Shown here: piece after piece, positions 16,932-26,425 of the stretch
How positions within the stretch are numbered: position 1 is the first letter of the stretch
Layout of the letters: every line of letters starts with the position of its first letter
DNA from: Parasedimentitalea maritima
GTDB lineage: Bacteria; Pseudomonadota; Alphaproteobacteria; Rhodobacterales; Rhodobacteraceae
DNA length: 64,000 bases
NCBI RefSeq assembly: GCF_005771405.1
Contig: NZ_VAUA01000003.1
Span: forward strand, 248,001-312,000
Direction of reading: 5' to 3'
The notes under the pieces: generated by a model
Told to the model about the DNA's origin: nothing
The model's input: the letters and a program-made list of their open reading frames with translations, nothing else
The model's database searches: none
Made by a program: the position numbers and the translations under genes

Positions 16932-18464
16932 TTAGTCGCCAAGGTTCAGCGCAACAAACCGGGGCTGACCACCGCGACGCACCAATAGCAACAGCGACTT
17001 ACGCCCCGCCTCTTTTGCCTCGGCAATACGGTCCTCAAAATCATCAAGCGCAGTCACTTTCTGCTGGCCGGCCTCAGTGATGATATCGCCACCACGCAAA
17101 CCTTTTTCCCAGGCTTCCGAAGCTTCATCTACCGACAGGATGACCACCCCATCTGACCCTTCTGGAGCACTTAGTTCGCCACGCATTTCATCAGTCAACG
17201 TTCCGATGGTAAGGCCCAAAAGCTCCTTTTCAGCAGCTTCTGGTGCCGCATCTTCTTTAGGGGGTGTCAATCCGGCGCTGCGTTCGGCATCCTCTCGCCG
17301 CCCCAGCGTAACCAAAAGAGTTTCAGTACCGCCTTCACGGTGAACAACAACCCGGACGGCCTTGCCCACCTGCGTCGCGCCAACCTGACGGACCAATGCG
17401 CGGGTGTCTTCAACCTCGACGCCATCAAATGTCAGGATAACATCTCCAGCCAACATTCCGGCCTCCTTAGCAGGACCTTCAGGCACATCAGTAATCAGTG
17501 CGCCAGCAGCACTGGCCAGACCAATGGCATCTGCCAGATCTTCGTCCACGTCCTGAATTCGAACGCCCAGCCAACCACGACGGGTTTCTCCAAATTCCTT
17601 CAGCTGATCAACAACTTTGGTCACCACATTCGACGCCATCGAGAACCCGATTCCGATCGAGCCACCATTGGGCGACAGAATTGCAGTGTTTACACCAACG
17701 ACCTCACCATCCATGTTGAACAGCGGTCCACCTGAATTGCCCCGGTTGATCGCCGCATCGGTCTGAATGTAGTCATCATACGACCCGCTCAGCTCGCGGT
17801 TCCGCGCTGAAACGATCCCGGCCGAAACCGAAAACCCCTGTCCCAGCGGGTTGCCCATGGCCACCACCCAGTCGCCAACCAATGCGCTGTCACTGTCACC
17901 AAAGCTAACGAAAGCCAGAGGCATTTCAGCTTCAACTTTGAGAAGCGCAATGTCGGTCTTCTCATCTGTGCCAATTACTTTGGCTGGCAGCAGCTCTTTC
18001 GGCTGGCCATCCCCTGGAAAGAACTCGATCTCGATCTCATCGGCATCAGCAATCACGTGGTTGTTGGTGACAATGTAGCCGTCCTCGGAGATGACAAACC
18101 CTGAACCCAAAGCCGAAGAGCGGCGTGGTCTGCGATTTTCGCCATCACCATTGCCGTTGCCTTCGCCATTGCGATCCTGAAACTCACGGAAAAAATCTTC
18201 AAACGGTGACCCTTCGGGGACAATGCCCTGTGGTCCAGTTCTGCCTTCAATCACCGTGGTTGTGGTGATGTTGACCACTGCCGGGCTGATTTTCTGGGCC
18301 AACGGCGCGAGGCTCTCGGGTCGTGCCTGGGCCACCAGCGCCTGGGCCAGAACCATCACAGTGGTGACCAGCGCCAGCCACATCAGCCGGGGGGCAGCGG
18401 CCAATCTGTCTTGGCTGATTGAAATTGATTTTGCCTGAGGCTGCACGGAACTACTCCTTATCAT
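16932..18464 (-). CDS. degP: Periplasmic serine protease DegP/Do
   Basis: A 510-residue HtrA-family protease and chaperone of the periplasm that removes misfolded envelope proteins. After a basic and hydrophobic signal region (about 20-47) comes the trypsin-like domain with the triad H136 (TNNHVI), D171 (KTDIALLKV) and S244 (GNSGGPLF). Two PDZ domains follow, the first at GWLGVRIQDVDEDLADAIG, the second near the C-terminus. The ATG at 18464 has AGGAGGAA seven bases upstream; 38 upstream codons are ignored. It is the last gene of hflK-hflC-DUF2065-degP, separated by 233 bases. Confidence 0.94.
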   Translation of the reverse strand: MIRSSSVQPQAKSISISQDRLAAAPRLMWLALVTTVMVLAQALVAQARPESLAPLAQKISPAVVNITTTTVIEGRTGPQGIVPEGSPFEDFFREFQDRNGEGNGNGDGENRRPRRSSALGSGFVISEDGYIVTNNHVIADADEIEIEFFPGDGQPKELLPAKVIGTDEKTDIALLKVEAEMPLAFVSFGDSDSALVGDWVVAMGNPLGQGFSVSAGIVSARNRELSGSYDDYIQTDAAINRGNSGGPLFNMDGEVVGVNTAILSPNGGSIGIGFSMASNVVTKVVDQLKEFGETRRGWLGVRIQDVDEDLADAIGLASAAGALITDVPEGPAKEAGMLAGDVILTFDGVEVEDTRALVRQVGATQVGKAVRVVVHREGGTETLLVTLGRREDAERSAGLTPPKEDAAPEAAEKELLGLTIGTLTDEMRGELSAPEGSDGVVILSVDEASEAWEKGLRGGDIITEAGQQKVTALDDFEDRIAEAKEAGRKSLLLLVRRGGQPRFVALNLGD

Positions 18465-18697
18465 TGTTGCCTTCCTCCTACGCATCAAAGCGACAGGGCC
18501 AGTTTTGCGACCCGGGGAGGCATGAGCAACAATGTAGTCACTTCCACGCTTGCCGCAATAAATGTTGCACGCTTTCAAAATGAAGTGAGAACTCTTTACG
18601 GCTTATCCCGGGGTTCAGTTGGAAATATGCGCTAAAATCCGCCCATAACCAGCAACTCGCGTAGATATATGAAACCGCAGAGGCGTTTTACACTGCG

Positions 18698-18892
18698 CTA
18701 CGCCCCCAATTGGTGCGCGATCCACAGCAGGATCACTCCCAAAACGATTGCCAAGGCCCCAACCCGGCGGCGTTCATCCAATGCCAGTTGCCGCATCATT
18801 TCTAGCAACCGTTCAACAAGCAAAGGGGCCAGCACATAGGCCAGCCCCTCCACTATTAACACCAGCCCAAGGGCCAGAAAGATCATTGCCAT
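18698..18892 (-). CDS. DUF2065 small membrane protein
   Basis: A 64-residue protein with two hydrophobic helices (about 3-25 and 44-62) joined by a charged loop (MRQLALDERRR). Size, layout and position directly after hflC match DUF2065. The start codon overlaps the hflC stop (TGATG), implying coupled translation. A role with the HflKC/FtsH complex is inferred from context only. ATG at 18886 is an alternative start. Confidence 0.85.
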   Translation of the reverse strand: MAMIFLALGLVLIVEGLAYVLAPLLVERLLEMMRQLALDERRRVGALAIVLGVILLWIAHQLGA

Positions 18893-19770
18893 CAGTTGGC
18901 TGCAGCACCAGTCGAGGACTTCAGATAGTTGAAGAACTCAGAATCCGGCGACAGCACCATCGAGGAATTTCCTTCCAGCATCGAGCTGCGATAGGCAGAC
19001 AGCGTCCGGTAGAACTCGAAGAACTCGATGTCCTTGCCATAAGCCTCAGCAAAAATCGCGTTGCGTCGGGCATCTGCCTGACCGCGAATGATCTCTGCTT
19101 CACGCTCAGCCTCAGACACCAGTTCGACCTGTGTACGGTCGGCTTGGGCCCGAACCCGCTGCGCGGCTTCCTTACCACGGGCAATTTCATCTGCCGCTTC
19201 ACGCTCACGCTCGGCCCGCATCCGGGCAAAGGTCGCTTCAAGGTTGGCCTGTGGCAAATCGGTGCGCTTTAGCCGCACATCGATCACTTCCAGACCCAGT
19301 CCACGCGCTTGAGTAATGGCGCTATTGCGGATGCGCAGCATCAACACAGCCCGATCAGATGACAGGATGTCGTTGGAGCTAACCGAACCGAGAACCTCAC
19401 GGATTTCTGCGCGCAAGATCGAATCAAGCCGGTTTTCCGCGACCGCGATACCACCAGCACCCACCGCTTGGCGGAACTGACGAACATCGGCAATACGGTA
19501 TCGGGCAAAGGCATCAACCACCAAACGGCGATCATCCAATGGAGTGATCTCCAGCGGGCCAACTTCACGGCTCAGGATGCGGTCATCATAGGTGACAACT
19601 TCCTGAATCAGTGGAATTTTAAACGCTAAACCGGGATCTTCTTTGACCGAAACAACCCGACCAAACTGAAGTACCAGCGCTTTTTCGCGCTCGTCCACGA
19701 TGAACAGTGCCGACAGCATTGCAACAACTGCAAGTACAATGACAGGCAGGAGAAATGTAGTTTTCCGCAT
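18892..19770 (-). CDS. hflC: HflC, SPFH-domain modulator of FtsH
   Basis: A 292-residue membrane-anchored SPFH/band-7 protein. An N-terminal helix (about 5-23) is followed by the band-7 domain (ALVLQFGRVV, then PGLAFKIPLIQEV) and a coiled coil (AEREREAADEIARGKEAAQRVRAQAD). Together with HflK it forms the large periplasm-facing cage around FtsH in E. coli. Its start overlaps the hflK stop by one base (TAATG). Confidence 0.94.
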   Translation of the reverse strand: MRKTTFLLPVIVLAVVAMLSALFIVDEREKALVLQFGRVVSVKEDPGLAFKIPLIQEVVTYDDRILSREVGPLEITPLDDRRLVVDAFARYRIADVRQFRQAVGAGGIAVAENRLDSILRAEIREVLGSVSSNDILSSDRAVLMLRIRNSAITQARGLGLEVIDVRLKRTDLPQANLEATFARMRAEREREAADEIARGKEAAQRVRAQADRTQVELVSEAEREAEIIRGQADARRNAIFAEAYGKDIEFFEFYRTLSAYRSSMLEGNSSMVLSPDSEFFNYLKSSTGAAAN

Positions 19771-20921
19771 TAGTTGCCCTCCGTCCGGCGTAATTCATTC
19801 AGCGGCAGATAAGGCACTACGCCCTGACCACCACCACCAGCGGTATCATCAAGAATGACCTTGTCGACGCGGCTCAGAACCTCTTCCATGGTCTCAAGAT
19901 ACAGTCGCTTTCGCGTCACTTCTGGAGCCTTGGCATATTCTTCCAAAACGGCAGTGAAACGACTGGCTTCACCTTCAGCTTCGTTCACCACCTGGGCGCG
20001 ATACCCTTCGGCTTCTTCCAGCGTCTGAGCGGACGAACCACGGGCTCCAGCCAGAACCTGGTTGGCATAGGCATCCGCTTGTTTTTCCAACCGGTCACGT
20101 TCCTGACCTGCTGACTGTACAGCACGGAAAGCATCCTTAACTGGCTCAGGTGGATCAGCACCGTCAAAGTTAACCCGGATAATATCGACGCCACTGTCAT
20201 AACTGTCGAGTGTTGATTGGATCAGCTCTTGCAGTCGGTCCGAGATGATGCCCCGGTCACGGTTCAGGATTGGCGCCAGTTCAGACTGCGCGATAATTTC
20301 ACGCATGGCTGATTCAGACACCGCCTGAATTGTCTGCTTTGGGTCGCGCAGGTTAAACAGGAAGCTTGCCGGGTCGTTGATATTCCAGACAACCTGAAAA
20401 TCCACGTCGATGATGTTTTCATCACCGGTCAGCATCAAACCAGCATCTCCGCCACGTGCGCCTGCGCCAATGGTTTCTGTTTGTTCAACCTTAACCGGGA
20501 TCACCTCGGCACTGACCAAAGGCCAAGGTGCGAAGTTCAGGCCTGGTTCACCCGTGGCATAATATTCACCCAAAAACAGCTCAACCGACTGTTCTTCAGG
20601 TTTGACAGTATAAAAACTGGTCGCAAGCCACACACCAACAGCAATAACTGCGCCCAGTCCTACGGTGCCTTTGGTGAGCTGTGGGCCACTACTGCCGCCG
20701 CCGCGATTACCGCCGCCTTTGCCACCGTTACCGCCGCCGCCCATAAGCACACGCAGCTGTTCCTGGCCTTTTTTCACCAGCTCGTCGATCTCAGGGATCT
20801 GAGGGCCGTCATCGTCGGGACGTTTGCCGCCACCGTTGTTGCCACCGTCATTATTACCCTTATTGCCTCCGCCACCGGAAGAGCCTCCGCCCCCCCAGGG
20901 GCCACCACTATTGCCCGACAT
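19770..20921 (-). CDS. hflK: HflK, SPFH-domain modulator of FtsH
   Basis: A 383-residue partner of HflC. The first 80 residues are extremely Gly/Asn-rich with GGG runs, as in other HflK proteins and facing the cytoplasm. A membrane helix follows at about 87-106, then the SPFH domain (EEQSVELFLGEYYATGEPGLNFAPWP) and a coiled coil (RDRLEKQADAYANQVLAGARG). First gene of the hflK-hflC-DUF2065-degP cluster. Confidence 0.94.
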   Translation of the reverse strand: MSGNSGGPWGGGGSSGGGGNKGNNDGGNNGGGKRPDDDGPQIPEIDELVKKGQEQLRVLMGGGGNGGKGGGNRGGGSSGPQLTKGTVGLGAVIAVGVWLATSFYTVKPEEQSVELFLGEYYATGEPGLNFAPWPLVSAEVIPVKVEQTETIGAGARGGDAGLMLTGDENIIDVDFQVVWNINDPASFLFNLRDPKQTIQAVSESAMREIIAQSELAPILNRDRGIISDRLQELIQSTLDSYDSGVDIIRVNFDGADPPEPVKDAFRAVQSAGQERDRLEKQADAYANQVLAGARGSSAQTLEEAEGYRAQVVNEAEGEASRFTAVLEEYAKAPEVTRKRLYLETMEEVLSRVDKVILDDTAGGGGQGVVPYLPLNELRRTEGN

Positions 20922-20989
20922 TTGTGTCCTATCCCTATCTCATCGCGAAACGCGACATTTGTGCTAACCTGTGGTCCGAGCGCTAAATT

Positions 20990-22348
20990 TCAAGCGCTGC
21001 GCACAGGTGTTTTCATTGTTACCAATTCTTCGGACATGGTCGGATGCACCGCCACTGTCCGGTCGAAATCTTCCTTGGTGGCGCCCATTTTGACCGCAAT
21101 GCCCGCCAGCTGGATCATTTCACCCGCGCCTGGTGCCACAATGTGACAACCCAGAACCTTGCGACTGGCCTTACTAACCACCAGTTTCATCAAAACACGT
21201 TGCGCGCGGCCTGCAAAGGCCTGTTGCATGGGTTTAAAGCTGGTCGAGTAGACATCGATCGGTTCTTGCTCGGCTGCATCTTCTTCACTTAACCCAACGG
21301 TACCCATTTCGGGTTGGGTAAAGATGGCCGTTGGGATCAGCTCGTGATCCGGTTTCGTGGGGTTGCCTTTGAACACGGTCTCAACAAAGGCCATGCCTTC
21401 GCGGATCGCAACTGGTGTCAGATTGACCCGGTCGGTCACATCCCCAATGGCAAAAACTGATGGCACCCCAGTCTGACTGTAGTCATCAACCAGAATCTCA
21501 CCCTTGCGGCCACGCTCTATGCCCAGCGCCTCTAGCCCCAGATCATCGGCATTGGGTGCCCGCCCAGTAGCAAACATCACATGATCAAACAGACGCTCTT
21601 CACCATTCGTCGCTTTGACCCAGATCTGATCGCCTTCTTTGCGCATTTCCAGCACATTGGTGCCGAGATGAACGTCAATGCCTGCCTGGCACATTTCTTC
21701 ACAGACCAGCCCGCGCGCTTCGTCGTCGAACCCGCGAAGAATTTGCGCCCCACGGTAAAACTGCGTGGTCTTGACGCCCAAGCCATTCATAATGCCGGCA
21801 AATTCACTGGCGATGTAGCCACCGCCAACAATCAGCATAGTTTTGGGCAGGGTTTCCAGATGGAAAATCTCGTTCGAGGTGATTGCCAGCTCGGCACCAG
21901 GAATGTCTGGTTTGACCGGATGCCCCCCTGTCGCGATCAGGATGTGTTTGGCAGTTTTGCGTGTCCCATCTGACAGCTCAACCGTGTGAGCATCCACCAG
22001 TTTGGCGCGCGCATCAAAGCTCTCGACACCATTATTCTTCAGGATGTTGCGATAGATACCTTCCAACCGGTCCAGTTCAGCATGCATCTTGCCGCGAAAG
22101 TGACCCCAATTGAAGGCACCGGCCTTGATGTCCCATCCATAGGCCTGCGCATCGCCAACCATGTCAGCGTATTCGCTTGCAAACACCATCAGTTTCTTGG
22201 GCACGCAGCCCCGGATCACACAGGTGCCGCCATACCGGTCTTCCTCTGCCAGCGCCACCTTGGCGCCGGTGTCACCCGCAGCAACCCGCGCAGCCCGAAC
22301 ACCGCCGGACCCGCCACCGATAACAAAAAGATCGTAATCAAAGCTCAT
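20990..22348 (-). CDS. gor: Glutathione-disulfide reductase
   Basis: A 452-residue FAD- and NADPH-dependent enzyme that regenerates reduced glutathione. FAD binding uses GGGSGGVRAA (11-20). The redox disulfide is GGTCVIRGCVPKK (C43, C48), the form specific to glutathione reductase rather than lipoamide dehydrogenase. The NADPH fold is at GGGYIASEFAGIM and the C-terminal catalytic His lies in VAVHPTMSEE. It is followed by a 68-base gap to hflK and preceded by rpiA on the same strand, a likely operon; RpiA supports the pentose pathway that makes NADPH. Confidence 0.95.
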   Translation of the reverse strand: MSFDYDLFVIGGGSGGVRAARVAAGDTGAKVALAEEDRYGGTCVIRGCVPKKLMVFASEYADMVGDAQAYGWDIKAGAFNWGHFRGKMHAELDRLEGIYRNILKNNGVESFDARAKLVDAHTVELSDGTRKTAKHILIATGGHPVKPDIPGAELAITSNEIFHLETLPKTMLIVGGGYIASEFAGIMNGLGVKTTQFYRGAQILRGFDDEARGLVCEEMCQAGIDVHLGTNVLEMRKEGDQIWVKATNGEERLFDHVMFATGRAPNADDLGLEALGIERGRKGEILVDDYSQTGVPSVFAIGDVTDRVNLTPVAIREGMAFVETVFKGNPTKPDHELIPTAIFTQPEMGTVGLSEEDAAEQEPIDVYSTSFKPMQQAFAGRAQRVLMKLVVSKASRKVLGCHIVAPGAGEMIQLAGIAVKMGATKEDFDRTVAVHPTMSEELVTMKTPVRSA

Positions 22349-22361
22349 GGTCGTCTATCCC

Positions 22362-23150
22362 TTAATCCGCCAGATCGGTGAACAGATTGTCGCTCTCGAC
22401 AAAATCCAACCGATCGTGCTCAACAGTGCCTTCATTGATGTCGCGAACCTCGACCTTACCATCGCCATAGCCGATCACGACGGTGTCACAGATATCAATG
22501 AACAATCCATTTTCAACCACACCCGGGATCTGGTTCATCACCAGAGCCAACTGTCTAGGGTTGCCAATGCGTTGCAAATGCAGGTCCAGAATGTGGTTGC
22601 CTTCATCCGTGATCGCAGGCCTGTCCCCGTTCATGCGCAGGGTCGCCGAGCGGCCCAAAACATCCATGGAAATAAGGGTTTCTTCGATCAGCGCATGGGT
22701 GGTCTGCCATCCAAAGGGAATGACCTCTACCGGCAGAGGAAATGCACCCAGCGTTTCGACCTCTTTGCCAACATCAGCGATCACCACCATTTGATCAGAG
22801 GCTGTCGCCACAATCTTCTCTTGCAGCAGGGCCGCACCGCCGCCCTTGATCAGGTTCAAATCGCCGTCAAACTCATCCGCGCCATCAATGGTCAGATCCA
22901 GCCATTTGGCCTCGTCCAGCGAAATCACCTCGATACCAACTTCACGCGCCAGCTCAGCAGTGCGGGTTGATGTTGGTACACCTTTGAATTTCAGCCCCTC
23001 ATCGCGGACCATTTCGCCAAGACAACGGACCAGCCATGCGGCGGTTGAACCAGTGCCCAATCCAACCCGCATTCCGTCCTCGACAAAATCAGCTGCACGC
23101 TTTGCGGCAACAAACTTTGCCTTGTCGATAGGCGACAGTTCTCCGGTCAT
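22362..23150 (-). CDS. rpiA: Ribose-5-phosphate isomerase A
   Basis: Interconverts ribose-5-phosphate and ribulose-5-phosphate in the pentose phosphate pathway. The 262-residue product has the family motifs VGLGTGSTAAWLV, TIDGADEFDGDLNLIKGGGAALLQEKIV and PVEVIPFGWQ. The ATG at 23150 (MTGELSPIDKAK) is used; an upstream in-frame extension of 35 residues has no family resemblance. Only 13 bases separate it from gor. Confidence 0.95.
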   Translation of the reverse strand: MTGELSPIDKAKFVAAKRAADFVEDGMRVGLGTGSTAAWLVRCLGEMVRDEGLKFKGVPTSTRTAELAREVGIEVISLDEAKWLDLTIDGADEFDGDLNLIKGGGAALLQEKIVATASDQMVVIADVGKEVETLGAFPLPVEVIPFGWQTTHALIEETLISMDVLGRSATLRMNGDRPAITDEGNHILDLHLQRIGNPRQLALVMNQIPGVVENGLFIDICDTVVIGYGDGKVEVRDINEGTVEHDRLDFVESDNLFTDLAD

Positions 23151-23342
23151 GACGGTGACTCCGTAGGGACGTTTGCAGGCGTTATAAGCAAAGCAGGCCA
23201 AGGTTGCGAGCGACAATTCACAAGAGTGTTTAACGCGTTGATGACAGCCCCCCACAGATCCGCTAAATAGGCAGGAATTACGTGTTTCCTATTGGAAACG
23301 TCGGAAACAGGCACCTGTTCTGCCCTTATGTTAACTAGGACC

Positions 23343-24056
23343 ATGGCTATGACATCGTGCTATCGCCTCCATTACGCCCCTGACAATGCCTCGCTGATCA
23401 TTCGGCTGGCGCTGGAGGAGCTTGGCCTGCGCTACAAAACTGTGCTGGTCGATCGCAGTATCAGCGAACAGCGCAGCGACGCATATCGTGCTCTAAACCC
23501 AAATGGTTTGATCCCGGTTCTGGAAACTACAGAGGGACCGATATTCGAGACTGCCGCAATTTTACTTTGGCTGTCGGACCGTCACCAGGCACTGGCCCCC
23601 GATGTTGGCAGTAAACAGCGTGGCGACTTCCTGAAATGGATGTTTTTCACATCAAACACCCTGCACGCTGATCTGCGCATGTTGTTTTATCCCGAAACCT
23701 ACATCGGTCCGGACGCAACCCAGCAGAAAGCCCTGCGCAAAACACTGCGTCAGCGGCTGCACAGACATCTGACCAATGTGGAAGCCGCAGCAGCCCAACG
23801 CCCGGACTGGCTCGGAGCAAAAGAGCCATCCGTGTTAGATCTCTATCTGGCTTGCCAGCTGCGCTGGATGGCGCTCTACCCGGCTGGCTGCGACCGCAGT
23901 TGGTTTGTGTTGGCCCAGTATCCGCACCTGTATTCCCTTTGCGCCGAGCTCGAGCTACGTGCCTCGGTCACTGTTGCCCGGACTGCCGAAGGTCTTGGCG
24001 CGACCCCGTTCACCAGCCCTACACCTGCCACCCCCCCAGAAGGCTCTGCAACCTGA
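23343..24056 (+). CDS. Glutathione S-transferase family protein
   Basis: A GST-fold protein of 237 residues starting MAMTSCYRLHYAPDNASLIIRL. The thioredoxin-like half carries NPNGLIPVLE and FETAAILLWLSD, the glutathione-binding strand and helix. The helical half contains EPSVLDLYLACQLRW. The final 20 residues are a Pro/Thr-rich tail not typical of the fold. Its stop codon overlaps the sdaA start (TGATG), so translation is coupled. The substrate is unknown. Confidence 0.85.
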   Translation: MAMTSCYRLHYAPDNASLIIRLALEELGLRYKTVLVDRSISEQRSDAYRALNPNGLIPVLETTEGPIFETAAILLWLSDRHQALAPDVGSKQRGDFLKWMFFTSNTLHADLRMLFYPETYIGPDATQQKALRKTLRQRLHRHLTNVEAAAAQRPDWLGAKEPSVLDLYLACQLRWMALYPAGCDRSWFVLAQYPHLYSLCAELELRASVTVARTAEGLGATPFTSPTPATPPEGSAT

Positions 24057-25429
24057 TGTTCCTCTCTGTTTTTGATATGTTCAAAGTGGGCATCGGCCCA
24101 TCATCTTCGCACACTATGGGCCCCATGGTGGCAGCAGCGCGCTTTCTGGACCTGATGCGCGCCTCGCCGTTTGACTTCCACGGGGTAAAGGCTTCGCTGC
24201 ACGGCTCACTGGCCTTCACCGGCGTCGGCCATGCCACCGACCGCGCTACGATTCTTGGACTGGCCGGGTTCTTACCCGACACTTATGACGATGCCAAAGC
24301 CGAGGCTGCATTGGCCGACATTCACGCCACCCAAACCGTAAGTCCCGAAGGTTTGGGGTCGCTGCGGTTCAATCCAACGTCCGACATGGCGTTTGACTAT
24401 GACCATGCCTTGGAAGGGCATGCCAATGGTATGATCCTGATGGCAACGGATGCACAGGGTGATGTGACTCTGAAACAGATCTACTATTCTGTTGGTGGAG
24501 GCTTTGTCCTGACCGAAGAAGAGCTGGCTGATGGCAAAGATACCGACGAAGGCGCGCCAGTCCCGTTCCCGTTCCACTCTGCTGCCGAGATGCTGCAAAT
24601 GGCCAAATCCAGCGGCAAGACCATAGCGGGCATGAAACGCGCCAACGAGATATCGCGCGGCTGCGAGCAAAGCCTGGCCAAGGGAACTGCGCGTCTGTGG
24701 CAAGTGATGAACGCCTGTATTGAACGCGGGTTGGTGCGGGATGGCATTCTGCCCGGTGGGCTGAAGGTGCGCCGCCGAGCCAAGGGTATTCATGATGCTC
24801 TGGTTGCCGAACGAGGACTAAACCTGACGGCACCGCATACCATCAATGATTGGATGAGCGTCTACGCCATGGCCGTGAACGAGGAAAACGCCGCCGGTGG
24901 TCAAGTGGTGACCGCACCAACCAACGGCGCAGCCGGAGTGCTGCCCGCCACGTTGCGTTACTATCTGGACCATGTTCCCGGTGCCTCTCCCAGCCATGTT
25001 GAGGATTTTCTGCTGACAGCAGCCGCGATTGGTGGCTTGGTGAAATACAATGCCTCTATTTCAGGCGCCGAAGCGGGTTGTCAGGCAGAGGTCGGATCTG
25101 CTGCAGCCATGTCAGCAGCGGGCCTTTGCGCTGTCATGGGCGGCACTCCAGAGCAGGTTGAAAACGCGGCGGAAATCGCCTTGGAGCATCACCTTGGTAT
25201 GACCTGCGATCCGGTAAAGGGGCTGGTACAGGTGCCCTGTATCGAGCGCAACGGACTGGGTGCGATCAAAGCCGTGTCCGCAGCTTCGCTGGCGTTACGT
25301 GGTGACGGCCAGCACTTTGTACCGCTGGACTCGGTGATCGAAACTATGCGACAGACTGGCCAGGATATGCATGAGAAATACAAGGAAACATCACTTGGCG
25401 GTCTTGCGGTTAATGTGCCCAATTGTTGA
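24056..25429 (+). CDS. sdaA: L-serine ammonia-lyase, iron-sulfur dependent
   Basis: Deaminates L-serine to pyruvate and ammonia with a [4Fe-4S] cluster. The 457-residue single-chain form has the beta domain at the N-terminus (GIGPSSSHTMGPM) and the catalytic alpha domain with TAPTNGAAGVLPA. Cluster cysteines are C342 (GCQAE), C384 (MTCDP) and C395 (VPCIER), in the order known for the bacterial type. It overlaps the upstream GST gene by one base. Confidence 0.95.
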   Translation: MFLSVFDMFKVGIGPSSSHTMGPMVAAARFLDLMRASPFDFHGVKASLHGSLAFTGVGHATDRATILGLAGFLPDTYDDAKAEAALADIHATQTVSPEGLGSLRFNPTSDMAFDYDHALEGHANGMILMATDAQGDVTLKQIYYSVGGGFVLTEEELADGKDTDEGAPVPFPFHSAAEMLQMAKSSGKTIAGMKRANEISRGCEQSLAKGTARLWQVMNACIERGLVRDGILPGGLKVRRRAKGIHDALVAERGLNLTAPHTINDWMSVYAMAVNEENAAGGQVVTAPTNGAAGVLPATLRYYLDHVPGASPSHVEDFLLTAAAIGGLVKYNASISGAEAGCQAEVGSAAAMSAAGLCAVMGGTPEQVENAAEIALEHHLGMTCDPVKGLVQVPCIERNGLGAIKAVSAASLALRGDGQHFVPLDSVIETMRQTGQDMHEKYKETSLGGLAVNVPNC

Positions 25430-25492
25430 ATCGCCCTTGGCAAAATTCAACCAAAGCTTGCATTTTCACCGCTCCAAATTTAGTGTGAACCC

Positions 25493-26425
25493 ATGACACG
25501 GGACCATCCCACTCTTGGAATCCTACTGATGCTGGGATTTTGCGTTGTCGCCCCACTGGGTGACGCCGTCGCTAAGCTGTTGGGCGAAACCGTATCACTG
25601 GGTATGCTGTTGTTTGTACGGTTTGCGGTACAGGTCGTGCTTCTGACGCCACTGATCTGGGTCAACAGACGTCAATGGCGTATGCAGGGCCGTGTGCTAC
25701 AACTCACTTTTCTACGCACCCTGCTGCACATCATAGGCATTGGCGCCATGTTCACGGCGCTGAAACACCTGCCACTGGCAGATGCCATTGCCATCGCATT
25801 TGTAATGCCCTTCATCATGTTGCTACTGGGAAAATACGTGCTTGGCGAAGAGATCGGCATACGCCGCCTCGGCGCATGTATCGTTGGTTTTGGCGGCACT
25901 TTGCTGGTGGTTCAACCCAGCTTTGTTGCGGTCGGCTGGCCTGCTTTATGGCCACTTCTTGTGGCTGTGATTTTTGCCCTTTTCATGCTGGTGACAAGAC
26001 AGATTGCCAAAGAAACTGACCCGGTCAGCCTGCAAGCTGTGTCGGGGGTAATGGCCTGCGCACTGCTGACGCCACTGCTGCTCATCGGCAATCAAATGGA
26101 AGTCCCTGCCCTGATGTTACAATCTCCGGATGGCCAGGCATGGCTGTTGCTGGCTGCTATTGGTGGGCTTGGCACAGTGGCGCACCTTCTGATGACCTGG
26201 AGCCTGCGGTATGCGCCAGCCGCAACTCTGGCCTCTATGCAGTATCTTGAAATTCCAGTGGCAACCCTGTTCGGCTGGATGATTTTTGATCAATTGCCCA
26301 ACACCCTGGCGTCGGTTGGAATTGCACTAACAATCTCAGCAGGACTTTATGTAATTCTGCGAGAAAGAATTACCGCAAAGCAACTTTCGACGACCAAGGC
26401 GGAGCCTGAGCGATCTGCTGCATAA
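25493..26425 (+). CDS. EamA/DMT-superfamily transporter
   Basis: A 310-residue membrane protein with ten predicted helices in two EamA repeats, seen in ALKHLPLADAIAIAFVMPFIMLLLG (repeat 1) and LASMQYLEIPVATLFGWMIFDQLP (repeat 2). It resembles exporters of the RarD/RhaT-like DMT group; the substrate is unknown. Its 3' end overlaps thiN on the other strand by 56 bases, a tail-to-tail arrangement. Confidence 0.88.
   Translation: MTRDHPTLGILLMLGFCVVAPLGDAVAKLLGETVSLGMLLFVRFAVQVVLLTPLIWVNRRQWRMQGRVLQLTFLRTLLHIIGIGAMFTALKHLPLADAIAIAFVMPFIMLLLGKYVLGEEIGIRRLGACIVGFGGTLLVVQPSFVAVGWPALWPLLVAVIFALFMLVTRQIAKETDPVSLQAVSGVMACALLTPLLLIGNQMEVPALMLQSPDGQAWLLLAAIGGLGTVAHLLMTWSLRYAPAATLASMQYLEIPVATLFGWMIFDQLPNTLASVGIALTISAGLYVILRERITAKQLSTTKAEPERSAA

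Noticed and set aside
20700-20920. Gly/Asn-rich repeats in hflK as a possible repeat array
   Set aside because: These are the ordinary low-complexity N-terminus of HflK proteins, not a DNA repeat element.
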